In this document: positions 10,874-19,746 of the stretch, in pieces
Layout: each line of letters begins with the position of its first letter
How positions within the stretch are numbered: position 1 is the first letter of the stretch
Source of the DNA: CAZJFH01 sp964545205
GTDB taxonomy: Bacteria; Pseudomonadota; Alphaproteobacteria; Rhodospirillales; Magnetospirillaceae
Assembly: GCA_964545205.1 (NCBI GenBank)
Contig: CAZJFH010000024.1
Span: forward strand, 1 to 63,869
Direction of reading: 5' to 3'
DNA: 63,869 nt
Translations under genes and position numbers: made by a program
The notes under the pieces: model-generated
Told to the model about the DNA's origin: nothing
The model's input: only the letters and a program-made list of their open reading frames with translations
Databases searched by the model: none

Positions 10874-10969
10874 TCACTCCGCCGGCGCGTGCGCCTTGTG
10901 GTCGTCGACCTCTTCCCAGCCGGTGATCATCGCCTTGATATGGGCGAGGACCGAATGCTCCGCGGAGTC
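10874..10969 (-). pseudogene. Possible C-terminal scrap of a hydrogenase cytochrome b subunit
   Basis: On the minus strand an open segment ends in a protein-like tail with HIKAMITGWEEVDD before TGA at 10874. This resembles the C-terminal end of HupC/HoxZ-type cytochrome b subunits, where a Met-Ile-Ser-Gly-Trp stretch precedes a charged tail. No start and no membrane helices remain. The match is short; I list it because a hydrogenase fragment lies next to it. Confidence 0.25.
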
Positions 10970-11075
10970 GAATGCCGGTGCGCCGCTTGCACAACGAAGC
11001 GCGAACGGCAGGCGGAACTCTACGGCCGGCTGCGGGAGTCCGCCGTGCAGGTCGCGGCGATGCCGCTAGCCGACC

Positions 11076-11453
11076 GTGAGGCCATGCTTGGCGCGGCTGG
11101 TGCGGCCGGCCAGGCTTCTGCCCGCGGCCGAGGGCTGGATCGACGATCTGATCGCACGCTCCGACGACTCCGCCTACACGGCGGTCGCGCCGCTAGTCGA
11201 GGGCCGCGGTTTCGGGCTGATCGAGGCGGCGCGCGGGGCTTTGGGCCACTGGGTCGAGATCGCCGGCGGCCGTATCGCCAACTACCAGATCATCACGCCC
11301 ACGGCCTGGAACGGCTCGCCACGCGATTCGGCCGAGATCCGCGGCCCTTGGGAGCAGGCGCTGATCGGCACGCCGGTCGCCGATCCGGAGAACCCGGTCG
11401 AGGCCGGATACGTCGTGCGCTCGTTCGATCCGTGTCTGGTGTGCACGACTCAC
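11076..11453 (+). pseudogene. [NiFe]-hydrogenase large subunit, C-terminal fragment
   Basis: The frame encodes the last third of a HupL/HoxC-type large subunit. It shows GWIDDLIA, then EGRGFGLIEAARGALGHW, then YQIITPTAWNGSPRD, then GTPVADPENPVE and the nickel-binding end SFDPCLVCTTH with its CxxC (codons at 11433-11444). The N-terminal RxCGxC half is absent, and an in-frame stop (TAG) lies just upstream of 11076. The frame stays open beyond His11453 to 11672 with sequence unlike hydrogenase. Neither the small subunit nor maturation genes are nearby, so this is a relic. Confidence 0.75.
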
Positions 11454-11901
11454 CCGCGCCCGCATTCTGCCGATTTCGGCTGGCGAGCAGATCGGACTCG
11501 CGAAGGGGAAGATCGAGTTCATGGCGCTTCAAGGTCTGGGGTCGCGTGGCGAACAGGCGGACACATGGGGAAGCCGGAGCAGTTGCCGGCGGGGTGCGGC
11601 TTGGATGCAGGCCGATGGGCAGGAACCGCTGAACCGGTTGACCGAAACCTTGGGCGGAGTGCTGGGTGGTAACCTGGGCGGCAAACTGCCCGACATCATC
11701 GAACCTGCCACCTCGCCCGATCATCGCGGCGTCGCGCACGTTCTTTGCCTGACCCGGTCAAGGTGCGTCAGGCCATGCGCCGGTTGGAAGCACAAATGAA
11801 ACAGGCTGACCAGCAGCAAGGCCTTGGCCGACCGATCGTCCCGGCGCCTCATCAGTAGAGCCCGCCCGCTTCGCTCCGTCGATGCCCGTTGCCGGTTGTC
11901 G
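11454..11901. other. Gene-free decayed stretch
   Basis: About 450 bp without a credible intact gene. Short frames look protein-like, for example one encoding RILPISAGEQIGLAKGKIEF near 11460-11530 and another ending in QAMRRLEAQMKQADQQQG near 11780. They are in different phases and lack starts. They read as remnants of genes I cannot identify, adjoining the hydrogenase relic. No transposase, inverted repeats or tRNA were seen. Confidence 0.5.
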
Positions 11902-12069
11902 TCAGGACGATTTGTTGCCCGGCTCGTGGTAGCGGGTGTCGAAGGTGTCGTTGCCGCAATTGGGGCACTTCGGGATTTTGTGCCCCTTCGTGACGTGCAC
12001 CTGCTCGTGGCAGTTGGCGCAGCGAAAATCGCCCGTCTCCCGTGCGCTCTCTCCGGCATGGGCAGCCAT
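11902..12069 (-). CDS. Small zinc-ribbon protein
   Basis: A 55-residue protein with two CxxC pairs, CANC and CPNC, separated by 20 residues (EQVHVTKGHKIPK between them). This arrangement forms a zinc ribbon; the function is unknown. The ATG at 12069 follows an AAGGAGG ribosome site at good distance, which supports a real gene despite the small size. It lies 191 bp downstream of the DUF892 gene on the same strand. The gap between shows nothing recognisable. Confidence 0.75.
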   Translation of the reverse strand: MAAHAGESARETGDFRCANCHEQVHVTKGHKIPKCPNCGNDTFDTRYHEPGNKSS

Positions 12070-12260
12070 GGCGTCCTCCTTGGCTGGATCGATCCCCTCG
12101 ACATGTGTGCTCGCCGCGGCAGCCGTAACCCGACCGCCACATGCGTGCCGCGGGCCAATCCGATCGACGCGACAAGGGTCGAGCGGCGGCCCGGGCGGCG
12201 CGCCCTCGAAGCCGCAGTGCGGAGCCGGCCCGTTCGCCGGCGCCGCACCCCGAAAAGCGT

Positions 12261-12941
12261 TCAGCGTCCCTTCTGCTGCTCGCCCTTGTGCTGCTCCATG
12301 TAGGCCTTGGTGTGGTGATGGACGTTGCCGTCCTCGTCGCGGTATTCGCGGTTCTGCATCGATCGGTCCTGGCGCCCGCCGCCATCCTGGCCCTTGCCGC
12401 CGCGGGTCTCCTGCCGCGTTTCGCCGCGGCCCGGCTCGGCTTCGGACTGGCCGTCCATCATCGCCGGGTTGGCCTGCTTCACGGCGATCCCGGTCATCGT
12501 CTTGTCGAACCTCTTGCCCTGGTCGAGGGCGCGCTCGAACACTTCCGCGACCCGCTGCTGGCCCATGGAACGGCCGAGTTCCGCCGCCGTTCCCCAGGCG
12601 GCGATGCAGTAGTGCTCGATCTTCTGCACGCCGGCGATCAGGGCGGCGTCGAGCACCTTGTCGTTCTTGATGGTTTCGCTGAGCTCGCGCGCATCCTCGA
12701 TCAAGCCCTCGATGGCCTGGTTCTTCTGGCGGCCCATCGACAGGCCCATCTCCTCGGCGACTTCCTCGATCGACTCGAGCAGTTCGCGTCCGTGCTCGAG
12801 CCGCTCTTCCATGGCCTGGCGGACCTCCTGGCTGCTCAGAGCCTTCGAGAGCCGCGGCAGGGCCCGCGAGAGCTGTTTCTCGGCGCTGTGAATCTCGCGC
12901 AATTCGTTCTTGAAAAAATCCTGGGCGGAATTGATGGGCAT
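12261..12941 (-). CDS. DUF892 ferritin-like protein (YciE/YciF type)
   Basis: A 226-residue protein whose first ~165 residues form the DUF892 four-helix ferritin-like domain: FFKNELREIHSAEKQL at the start, ERLEHGRELLESIEEV in the middle and KIEHYCIAAWGTAAELG late, with Glu/His residues placed for a di-iron site. Such proteins are linked to stress responses. The last ~60 residues are a hydrophilic low-complexity tail rich in Gly, Arg and Gln. ATG at 12941 is preferred over upstream starts because GGAG precedes it by 7 bases. The 245-bp gap to the divergent DUF421 gene holds no motif I recognise. Confidence 0.85.
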   Translation of the reverse strand: MPINSAQDFFKNELREIHSAEKQLSRALPRLSKALSSQEVRQAMEERLEHGRELLESIEEVAEEMGLSMGRQKNQAIEGLIEDARELSETIKNDKVLDAALIAGVQKIEHYCIAAWGTAAELGRSMGQQRVAEVFERALDQGKRFDKTMTGIAVKQANPAMMDGQSEAEPGRGETRQETRGGKGQDGGGRQDRSMQNREYRDEDGNVHHHTKAYMEQHKGEQQKGR

Positions 12942-13186
12942 CTGCGTTCTCCGTTTGGTGCGTGCGTCGAAGCCGGCGGGCGGCTTCCAGCCTTTCTCGG
13001 CGCGTCCACTGAACGCCACCCGAAGGTCCTCGGTTCTTCTTCGGCAATTCTTCGCGGCGCGCGTGCTCCATCGACGCCAGGCGCCCCGTCAGGTTCCAGC
13101 CGACGCGGCACGGATCCGCCCATGTTCCGGCGCAACCGAATCGGATGCCGCCTGTTGCATCGGAAAGCCTTCCGGAGCAGACGACC

Positions 13187-13753
13187 ATGTCCGATCCCAG
13201 CGTTCAGCCCTTCGACCTTCACCGCATGTTCCTGGGGGACCAGCACCAGTTGCTGTTCCTGCTGGAGGTCGTCTTCCGGACGGTGGTGATGTACGGGTAT
13301 TCCCTGGTCTTCGCCCGGGCGATCGGCAAGCGAGCCGTCGGCCAGATCAGCCCGTTCGAGTTCATCCTGATCATCATCATCAGTTCGGCGGCCGGCGACC
13401 CGATGTTCTACGCCCATGTCCCGTTGCTGCACGGGACGGCCGTGATGACGGTGGTCATGCTGCTGCACCGGCTGGTCGGGGCGGCGACGGCCCGATCCGA
13501 ACGCATCGAGGACCTGATGGAGGGCGAACCGACGCTGGTGATCCGCGAGGGGCGGATCGTCGAAGAGGCGCTTGGCAGCAGCGGCCTGTCCAGGCGGGAG
13601 CTGATGATGAAGCTGCGGACTCAAGGAGTCCAGGACATGGCCGTGGTCGACGCGGCCTATTTCGAGCCCTCCGGCCAGCTCAGCGTCTTCAAGGGCGGAC
13701 GCGAACAGGAGGAGCGCTCAACCCGGCCCGACGAGACCGGCGGTCCGGCCTGA
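13187..13753 (+). CDS. DUF421 membrane protein (YetF family)
   Basis: A 188-residue protein with hydrophobic segments near residues 20-40, 55-75 and 85-100 and a soluble C-terminal DUF421 domain (GEPTLVIREGRIVEEAL, MMKLRTQGVQDMAVVDAAYFE). The block ARAIGKRAVGQISPFEFILII is typical. The cellular role of the family is not established. Start ATG 13187 is chosen because upstream in-frame sequence is not family-like. It is convergent with gntK 31 bp away. Confidence 0.88.
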   Translation: MSDPSVQPFDLHRMFLGDQHQLLFLLEVVFRTVVMYGYSLVFARAIGKRAVGQISPFEFILIIIISSAAGDPMFYAHVPLLHGTAVMTVVMLLHRLVGAATARSERIEDLMEGEPTLVIREGRIVEEALGSSGLSRRELMMKLRTQGVQDMAVVDAAYFEPSGQLSVFKGGREQEERSTRPDETGGPA

Positions 13754-13784
13754 TCTGCGCGAGGCCCGGGTTCGCGCGGCAGGC

Positions 13785-14285
13785 TCAGGCGCCGGCCTGA
13801 AGCGCGGCCGCTATCGCGTCGACGATCTCCTCGGGCCGGCCGGCGATGCCGACGGCGATGACGCCGGGCTCACCCCGCGGGTCCTCCAGGGCCGCGATCT
13901 GACTCTCGATCAGGGCCACGGGCATGAAGTGATCCTGGCGATCGGCCATGCGCCGGCGCACGAGCTCCACGGCGCCGTCGAGGAAGACGAAGCGGATGCC
14001 GGGCGCCGCGGCGCGCAGCAGGTTCCGGTAGTCGCGGCGAAGCGCCGAACACGACACCACGACGTCCTTGCCCTCGACCGCCCACTGGGCCACGGCCGCA
14101 CCCAAGCGACGCAGCCACGGCCACCGGTCCTGATCGGTCAGCGGCTGGCCCTGCGCCATTTTGGCGACGTTTTCGCGGGTGTGGTAATCGTCCCCCTCGA
14201 CGAAGTCGACGCGCAGGCGTTCCGCCAGCAGACGGCCGAGTGTCGTCTTTCCGCTGCCGCAGATGCCCATCATCACGATGATCAT
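13785..14285 (-). CDS. gntK: Gluconokinase
   Basis: Phosphorylates D-gluconate to 6-phosphogluconate. The 166-residue P-loop kinase has GICGSGKTTLG near residue 7, then DFVEGDDYHTRENVAKMAQG and PLTDQDRWPWL, and CSALRRDYRNLLR, all typical of GntK. The ATG at 14285 overlaps the stop of the 6-phosphogluconate dehydrogenase gene (ATGA), so the two are coupled and act in sequence: gluconate is phosphorylated, then oxidatively decarboxylated. It is the last gene of the nine-gene sugar acid operon. Confidence 0.95.
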   Translation of the reverse strand: MIIVMMGICGSGKTTLGRLLAERLRVDFVEGDDYHTRENVAKMAQGQPLTDQDRWPWLRRLGAAVAQWAVEGKDVVVSCSALRRDYRNLLRAAAPGIRFVFLDGAVELVRRRMADRQDHFMPVALIESQIAALEDPRGEPGVIAVGIAGRPEEIVDAIAAALQAGA

Positions 14286-15694
14286 GGCGCGTCCCGGCGG
14301 CCGCCGCCCGACCAGTCCTGGTGAAAACTGCCGGGGCGGTCGATGCGCTCGAACGTATGGGCACCGAACAGATCGCGCTGGCCCTGGATCAGGCTGGCCC
14401 CCAGCCGCGGTGCCCGCAGCCCGTCGAGATAGGCGACGGCGGCCGAGAACGCCGGCACCGGGACCGCGGCGGCGATGCCCGCCGTGACGACCCGGCGCAG
14501 AGGCTCCTCGGCACGGCTCAGCAGGTCGGCGGCGAACGGCGCCGCCAGCAGGTCCTCCGGATCCGGGGCGGCGGCGATCGGTTCCAGCAATGCCGCGCGA
14601 ATGATGCAGCCGCCGCGCCACACCCGGGCGACCGCCGCCAGATCGGTTCCCCAGCGGTGCGCCCGCGACGCCGCGCCGATCAGCGCCAGCCCCTGTGCAT
14701 AGGCGGCCAGCATCGCGGCCGGCAGCGCCGCGCCGACGGCCTCGGCCAGGGCGGGGCCGGGCGCCGCGCCGGCCAGCGGCTTCAGCGGCGGAAAACCGCG
14801 CGGCCGTCGCGCCGAAAGAGCGCGGGCGAGAAAGGCGGCGGCGACGCCGGGCACGGCGACGCCGAGTTCCAGCCCCGCCTCGACCGTCCAGCGGCCGGTG
14901 CCCTTGTGGGCGGCGGCGTCACGGATGACCTCGACCAACGGCGCGCCGGTCTCCTCGTCGACCGCCTCGAGCACGACGGCGGTGATGTCGAGCAGATAGG
15001 ACGCTGCCGGACCGGCGGCCCAGCCGCGCATCAGCCTGGCCATCTCCGCCGGGCGCAACCCGCCGGGGCCGCCCATCAGCAGGTAGGCCTCGGCCAGGGT
15101 CTGCATCAGCGCGTATTCGATGCCGTTGTGGGCCATCTTGACGAAGTGCCCTGCCCCGCCCGGTCCGAAGGCGCCGTAACAGGGCGCGCCGTCGCCGGCG
15201 ACGGCGGCGATGGCGCCCAGCAGCGGCGCGACGGCGTCCAGCGCTGGGGCGGGGCCGCCGGCCATCAGGGCCGGCCCGAAGCGCGCGCCCTCCTCGCCGC
15301 CCGACACCCCGAGCCCGACGAGATGGATGCCCCGCGCGGCCAGCGCCGCCTGGCGACGCTCGGTGTCGCGGAAATGGGTGTTGCCGCCGTCGACAAGGAT
15401 GTCGCCGGCCTGGAGATGCGGCACGAGGCGGTCGATGACGGCGTCCACCGGCTCGCCCGCCTTGACCATGACCAGCAGCTTGCGCGGCCGCCGCAGCATC
15501 GCCACGGCCGCCTCGGGCGGATCGACCGTCGCCACCGCCGGCGCGAGCAGCGGGCGCGCCGCCGCCGTCACCTCCGCAAACGGATCGCCAGCCACCACCG
15601 CGAAGCCGCGGTCGGCGAAGTTCAGGGCCAGGCTGCGCCCCATCACGCCGAGGCCGATGACGGCGATGTCCCTGTCGGCGGCGGCGTCGGTCAT
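14282..15694 (-). CDS. gnd: 6-Phosphogluconate dehydrogenase, decarboxylating
   Basis: Oxidises 6-phosphogluconate to ribulose 5-phosphate and CO2 with NAD(P)+. The 470-residue protein is the long bacterial form. It has the nucleotide-binding VIGLGVMGRSLALN near residue 11, the substrate signature GLGVSGGEEGARFGP, the catalytic KMAHNGIEYALMQ, and a C-terminal RDLFGAHTFERID. The start ATG at 15694 overlaps the dgoK stop. The Rossmann segment lacks the usual NADP-specific pattern clear enough to name the cofactor. Confidence 0.95.
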   Translation of the reverse strand: MTDAAADRDIAVIGLGVMGRSLALNFADRGFAVVAGDPFAEVTAAARPLLAPAVATVDPPEAAVAMLRRPRKLLVMVKAGEPVDAVIDRLVPHLQAGDILVDGGNTHFRDTERRQAALAARGIHLVGLGVSGGEEGARFGPALMAGGPAPALDAVAPLLGAIAAVAGDGAPCYGAFGPGGAGHFVKMAHNGIEYALMQTLAEAYLLMGGPGGLRPAEMARLMRGWAAGPAASYLLDITAVVLEAVDEETGAPLVEVIRDAAAHKGTGRWTVEAGLELGVAVPGVAAAFLARALSARRPRGFPPLKPLAGAAPGPALAEAVGAALPAAMLAAYAQGLALIGAASRAHRWGTDLAAVARVWRGGCIIRAALLEPIAAAPDPEDLLAAPFAADLLSRAEEPLRRVVTAGIAAAVPVPAFSAAVAYLDGLRAPRLGASLIQGQRDLFGAHTFERIDRPGSFHQDWSGGGRRDAP

Positions 15695-16617
15695 GTCTTG
15701 GTCTCCGAACCCTGGATCGCTTGGTGGCGCGCGGCGACGTCGCGGACCCCGCGGATCGTCGCGTCGCGGGCCGGTATCCACAGGCAGACGCGGCCCTGAC
15801 CCCGCAGAGCCCGCTCGTAGGGCGCCCGCAGATGCGAGGCGCAGACCAGCAGGACCTCAGCGTCAAGGTGCGTCTCCGACATCGCCGCCACTTCGCTGCC
15901 GATCAGCACGCCCGACAGGTAGCTGGCCGCCTCGACCGCCGCCAGTCCGCCATACAGGGCCCGCGCCCGGGTCGTGAACAGATGGTGCAGCAGCCCGCCC
16001 GGCCGCCGCGCCTGGTCGAGGCCGGCGTCGAACGCCGCCGGCGCGAACGGCGCGTCCTTGTCGGCGGTCAGGCCGAGCACGGAATGCTCGATCAGCACCG
16101 CGTAGACCTCGCCGGTCATCGAGGTCGCGAAGTCGGTGAGGCATCCGGCCTCGACCCGTGCCCATTTGCTGTGCGTGCCGGGCAGGCAGACCACGCCGTC
16201 GCGGCGGCCGGCCAGGGCCATCGCGCCGAAGATCTGCACTTCCTCGCCGCGCATGACGTCGAGCCCGGCCGGCCCCTGGTCGCGACGCACGCCGGGGACG
16301 ATGTAGGTGGCCGGCACGCCGTCGACGGCCACGACCTCGGCGGCGAGCCGCTCCGGGGTCGCCGGCAGCGGCGGCTGCGGCGCCGTCTGCCAGCCTTGCG
16401 GCGCGCCGACCATCCCGGCCATGTAGACCGGCGGCTTCGCGCCGTCGCCGCGCCAGGGGGCGAGGCGCTCCTCGAAGTAGCCGGCGAACTGATCGCGGCG
16501 CAGGGCGCGCAGGCCTTGGCCTTCCGCGATCTCCGCCTGGACCAGGCCGTCGGCGCCGAGCAGCCAGGCGCGGAAGGCGGTGGTGCCCCAGTCGACGATG
16601 ATCAGCGGCGCGTCCAT
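15691..16617 (-). CDS. dgoK: 2-Dehydro-3-deoxygalactonokinase
   Basis: Phosphorylates 2-keto-3-deoxy-D-galactonate, the second step of the DeLey-Doudoroff galactonate pathway. The 308-residue ASKHA-fold protein begins LIIVDWGTTAFRAWLL (phosphate-1 motif) and contains MAGMVGAPQGW, CLPGTHSKWARVEAG and an EAASYLSGVLIGSE segment, as in DgoK. It is 3 bp from dgoA upstream and overlaps gnd downstream. Confidence 0.93.
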   Translation of the reverse strand: MDAPLIIVDWGTTAFRAWLLGADGLVQAEIAEGQGLRALRRDQFAGYFEERLAPWRGDGAKPPVYMAGMVGAPQGWQTAPQPPLPATPERLAAEVVAVDGVPATYIVPGVRRDQGPAGLDVMRGEEVQIFGAMALAGRRDGVVCLPGTHSKWARVEAGCLTDFATSMTGEVYAVLIEHSVLGLTADKDAPFAPAAFDAGLDQARRPGGLLHHLFTTRARALYGGLAAVEAASYLSGVLIGSEVAAMSETHLDAEVLLVCASHLRAPYERALRGQGRVCLWIPARDATIRGVRDVAARHQAIQGSETKT

Positions 16618-16620
16618 GGT

Positions 16621-17262
16621 TCAGAGACGCCGCCAGGCGGCGACCAGCGACCGCGCCAGGGCGCCGACCTCGGCGGCCGGGCGGCCGGGCTTCCACAACT
16701 CGCCGCCGATGCCGAAGCCGGCGCAGCCGGCGCCGACATACTCCGCGAAGGCCTCGGGGCCGATGCCGCCGACCCCGAGCAGCCGCGTCCCGGCCGGCAG
16801 CACCGCGCGGATGTCCTTGACGTATCCGGCGCCGAGCCGGCTGGCCGGAAAGATCTTCAGCGCGGTGGCGCCGTGGCGGAGCGCCGTCAGGCATTCGCTG
16901 GGCGTCATGCAGCCGATCAGCGACGCCAGTCCGGACGCGGCCGCCGCCTCGACCACCCGCGGATCGGTGTTTGGCGTCACCACGAACTGCCCGCCGGTTT
17001 CGGCGAGCCGCGCCACGTCCCCCGGCTCGAGCACCGTGCCGGCGCCAAAGGCGACGCCGGGCGGACAGGCCGCGGCAAGCGCCGCCAACCCGGCCCATGG
17101 ATCGGGCGAATTGAGCGGCACCTCGATCAGGGTGATGCCGGCCTCGACCAGGGCGGCGGCGACGGCCGGCACCTCGGGCGGGGTGATCCCGCGCAGGATG
17201 GCGACCAGCGGCAGACGCGCGAAGGCCGCCTCGAAGGCGGCGACCGGGGAACCGGCTACCAT
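16621..17262 (-). CDS. dgoA: 2-Dehydro-3-deoxy-6-phosphogalactonate aldolase
   Basis: Splits 2-keto-3-deoxy-6-phosphogalactonate into pyruvate and glyceraldehyde 3-phosphate. The 213-residue class I TIM-barrel aldolase has LVAILRGITPPE near residue 19, FGAGTVLEPGDV, VVTPNTDPRVV, and the Schiff-base lysine at Lys136 in ALKIFPAS. A C-terminal GFGIGGELWKPG completes the barrel. The start ATG overlaps the end of dgoD by 7 bp. The order dgoD-dgoA-dgoK supports the galactonate-specific name over the KDPG aldolase of the Entner-Doudoroff pathway. Confidence 0.92.
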   Translation of the reverse strand: MVAGSPVAAFEAAFARLPLVAILRGITPPEVPAVAAALVEAGITLIEVPLNSPDPWAGLAALAAACPPGVAFGAGTVLEPGDVARLAETGGQFVVTPNTDPRVVEAAAASGLASLIGCMTPSECLTALRHGATALKIFPASRLGAGYVKDIRAVLPAGTRLLGVGGIGPEAFAEYVGAGCAGFGIGGELWKPGRPAAEVGALARSLVAAWRRL

Positions 17263-18404
17263 TCCGCGACGCTCCCGTCCTCGTGCCGCCACAGCGGATT
17301 GCGCCAGCGGTGGCCCTGGGCGGCGCGCTCGACGACGACGGCCTCGTCGATCTCGACGCCGAGGCCGGGCCTGGAGAGCACCGGCAGATAGCCGTCCTCG
17401 ATGTGAAGCGGCGCCGGGTCGACGAGGTAGTCGAGCACGTCGTTGCCGACATTGTAGTGGATGCCCATCGACTGCTCCTGGATGAACGCGTTGTGGGCGA
17501 CGAAGTCCAGATGCAGCGAGGCGGCCAGGGTCAGCGGCCCGAGCGGGCAGTGGGGCGCGATCGCGACGTCGTAGGTCTCGGCGAGAGCGGCGATCTTGCG
17601 CGCCTCGGTGATGCCGCCGCAGTGGCTGATGTCGGGCTGCAGGATGTCGACCATCCGCTGCTCGAGGACGGCGCGGACGTCGAAGCGCGAGAACAGCCGC
17701 TCGCCGGTGGCCAGCGGATAGCCCAACCCCGAAGCGATCTGCGGCAGGCAGTGCAGATGCTCGGGAAGGACCGGCTCCTCGACGAACAGCGGGTGGAACG
17801 GCTCGAGCTCGCGCAGCAGCACCTTGGCCATCGGGCGGTGGACGCGGCCATGGAAGTCGATCGCGATGCCGACGTCGGGCCCGACCGCGGCCCGCGCCTC
17901 GGCGACCCGGGCCACCGCGGCGTCGATCTTGGCGTGACTGTCGACGATGGCGAGCTCGGGGGTGCCGTTCATCTTGAAGGCGGTGAAGCCCTTGGCGACC
18001 ACCTCCCTGGCCTGGCGCGCGATTTCGGCCGGGCGGTCGCCGCCGATCCAGCAGTACATCCGCATCCTGTCGCGCACCGGCCCGCCGAGCAGGCTGTGCA
18101 CCGGCACGCCGAGGGCCTTGCCCTTGATGTCCCACAGCGCCTGGTCGATGCCGGCGATCGCCGACATCAGGATCGGCCCGCCGCGATAGAACCCACCGCG
18201 GTACAGGCTCTGCCAGATATCCTCGATGTGGCCGGGATCGCGGCCCACGAGCTGGTCGGCCAGCTCGTCGACCGCCGCCGCGACGGTCGCCGCGCGGCCC
18301 TCGACGACCGGCTCGCCCCATCCGGCGATGCCCTCGTCGGTCTCGATCTTCAGGAACAGCCACCGCGGCGGCACCTGGAACGTCTTCAACCGGGTGATCT
18401 TCAT
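17256..18404 (-). CDS. dgoD: D-Galactonate dehydratase
   Basis: Enolase-superfamily enzyme removing water from D-galactonate to give 2-keto-3-deoxygalactonate. Its 382 residues equal the usual length of DgoD. Visible are the Mg2+ ligand region IDFHGRVHRPMAKVLL, the next ligand in FVEEPVLPEH, ATGERLFSR, DISHCGGITE and the catalytic His region IAPHCPLGPLTLAAS. These match galactonate dehydratase closely, including the first ligand Asp with the following His. Twelve bp separate it from the TRAP large permease gene. Confidence 0.94.
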   Translation of the reverse strand: MKITRLKTFQVPPRWLFLKIETDEGIAGWGEPVVEGRAATVAAAVDELADQLVGRDPGHIEDIWQSLYRGGFYRGGPILMSAIAGIDQALWDIKGKALGVPVHSLLGGPVRDRMRMYCWIGGDRPAEIARQAREVVAKGFTAFKMNGTPELAIVDSHAKIDAAVARVAEARAAVGPDVGIAIDFHGRVHRPMAKVLLRELEPFHPLFVEEPVLPEHLHCLPQIASGLGYPLATGERLFSRFDVRAVLEQRMVDILQPDISHCGGITEARKIAALAETYDVAIAPHCPLGPLTLAASLHLDFVAHNAFIQEQSMGIHYNVGNDVLDYLVDPAPLHIEDGYLPVLSRPGLGVEIDEAVVVERAAQGHRWRNPLWRHEDGSVAEW

Positions 18405-18416
18405 GGAACGGGCCTC

Positions 18417-19745
18417 TTACTTGATCATCCAGGTCGCGAGCTCGGGAAAGGCCAGGATCATCCCCAGCACCATGAGCTGCATGACGATGAACGGGATCAG
18501 CGAACCGAAGATGTCCTTGAGCTGGATTTCCGGCGGCGCCACGCCCTTGAGATAGAAGGCGGCGGGACCGAACGGCGGGCTGAGGAACGAGACCTGCATG
18601 TTGACCGCGAACAGGATGCCGAACCAGATCGGGTCGTAGCCGAGCTGCGTCACGATCGGCACGAAGATCGGCAGGGTCAGCATGGCGATGCCGATCCAGT
18701 CCAGAAACAGCCCGAGGACCAGCAGGATCAGCATCATCACCATGATGATCACCACCGGTGCGGCGTCGATGCCCAGGATCGTCGACGAGACGAAACGGTT
18801 GCCGCCCATCAGGTTGTAGACGCCGACGAGCGTGGCGGCGCCGATGCCGATCCAGATGATCATGCCGCACGTGGTCAGCGTCTGCATGACGCTGTCGTGG
18901 ATCAGCCGCACGCTGAACTCGCCGCGGATCGCCGTTGCGGCCAGGACGCCGAACACGCCCATCGCCGCCGCCTCGGTGACGCTGGCGATCCCCGCGTAGA
19001 TGGTGCCGAGCACCATGAAGGCGATGGCGGCCGGCAGCAGGATCGACTTCAGCGCCAGGACGCGTTGCCTGCGCCGCTCGTCGGGCGGCAGCACCGGCAT
19101 CGGCGGCGCCAGCGACGGATTCAGGGTGCAGCGGGTCAGGACGTAGAGCACGTAGAGGCCGGCCAGCATCAGGCCGGGGGTGATCGCCGCCAGGAACAGG
19201 TCCGCGATCGAGACGCTGGCGATCAGGCCGTAGATGATCAGCACGATCGAGGGCGGGATCATCGTGCCCAGCGAACCGCCGCCGCAGACCACGCCGATGG
19301 CGATCTTCCGATCGTAGCCGAGCCGCAGCATCTGGGGCAGCGCCAGCATCCCGAGCAGCACGATCTCGCCGCCGATGATCCCGGACATGGCGGCCAGGAA
19401 GACCGCGACGACCAGGGTCTGAACGGCGACGCCGCCGGGCAGCCGCCCGGCCAGCACGCGCATGCCGTTGAACAGGTCCTTGGCGATTCCCGAGCGGTCG
19501 AGCAGCGAGGCCATGAACACGAACATCGGCACCGCGACGAGCGAATACTCGGTGATGAAGCCGAACACCCGGCTGATCACCAGCGGAATGGCATTGGGGC
19601 CGAACCAGCCGATGGTGAAGACCAGCGCCACGAGGCCCGTGACGAAGGCCAGCGGCAGGCCGGTGAGCAGCAGGGCGAAGATGCTGCCGACGAGCACGTA
19701 GGTGCCCATCTCGATGCCCATGGCCTGGAAGCCGAGCCCGCCCAT
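18417..19745 (-). CDS. dctM: TRAP transporter large permease (DctM family)
   Basis: A 442-residue, normal-length DctM with about 12 hydrophobic segments. Family blocks are PMFVFMASLLDRSGIAKDLF, GGGSLGTMIPPSIVLIIYG, GIASVTEAAAMGVFG and FLSPPFGPAAFYLKGVAPPE. It pairs with the DctQ one base upstream and the DctP beyond. The neighbours indicate import of galactonate, gluconate or a related sugar acid. Confidence 0.95.
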   Translation of the reverse strand: MGGLGFQAMGIEMGTYVLVGSIFALLLTGLPLAFVTGLVALVFTIGWFGPNAIPLVISRVFGFITEYSLVAVPMFVFMASLLDRSGIAKDLFNGMRVLAGRLPGGVAVQTLVVAVFLAAMSGIIGGEIVLLGMLALPQMLRLGYDRKIAIGVVCGGGSLGTMIPPSIVLIIYGLIASVSIADLFLAAITPGLMLAGLYVLYVLTRCTLNPSLAPPMPVLPPDERRRQRVLALKSILLPAAIAFMVLGTIYAGIASVTEAAAMGVFGVLAATAIRGEFSVRLIHDSVMQTLTTCGMIIWIGIGAATLVGVYNLMGGNRFVSSTILGIDAAPVVIIMVMMLILLVLGLFLDWIGIAMLTLPIFVPIVTQLGYDPIWFGILFAVNMQVSFLSPPFGPAAFYLKGVAPPEIQLKDIFGSLIPFIVMQLMVLGMILAFPELATWMIK

Positions 19746-19746
19746 C

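Noticed and set aside
11454..11901. A mobile element explaining the decayed region
   Set aside because: No transposase, integrase, terminal repeats or tRNA target were visible.
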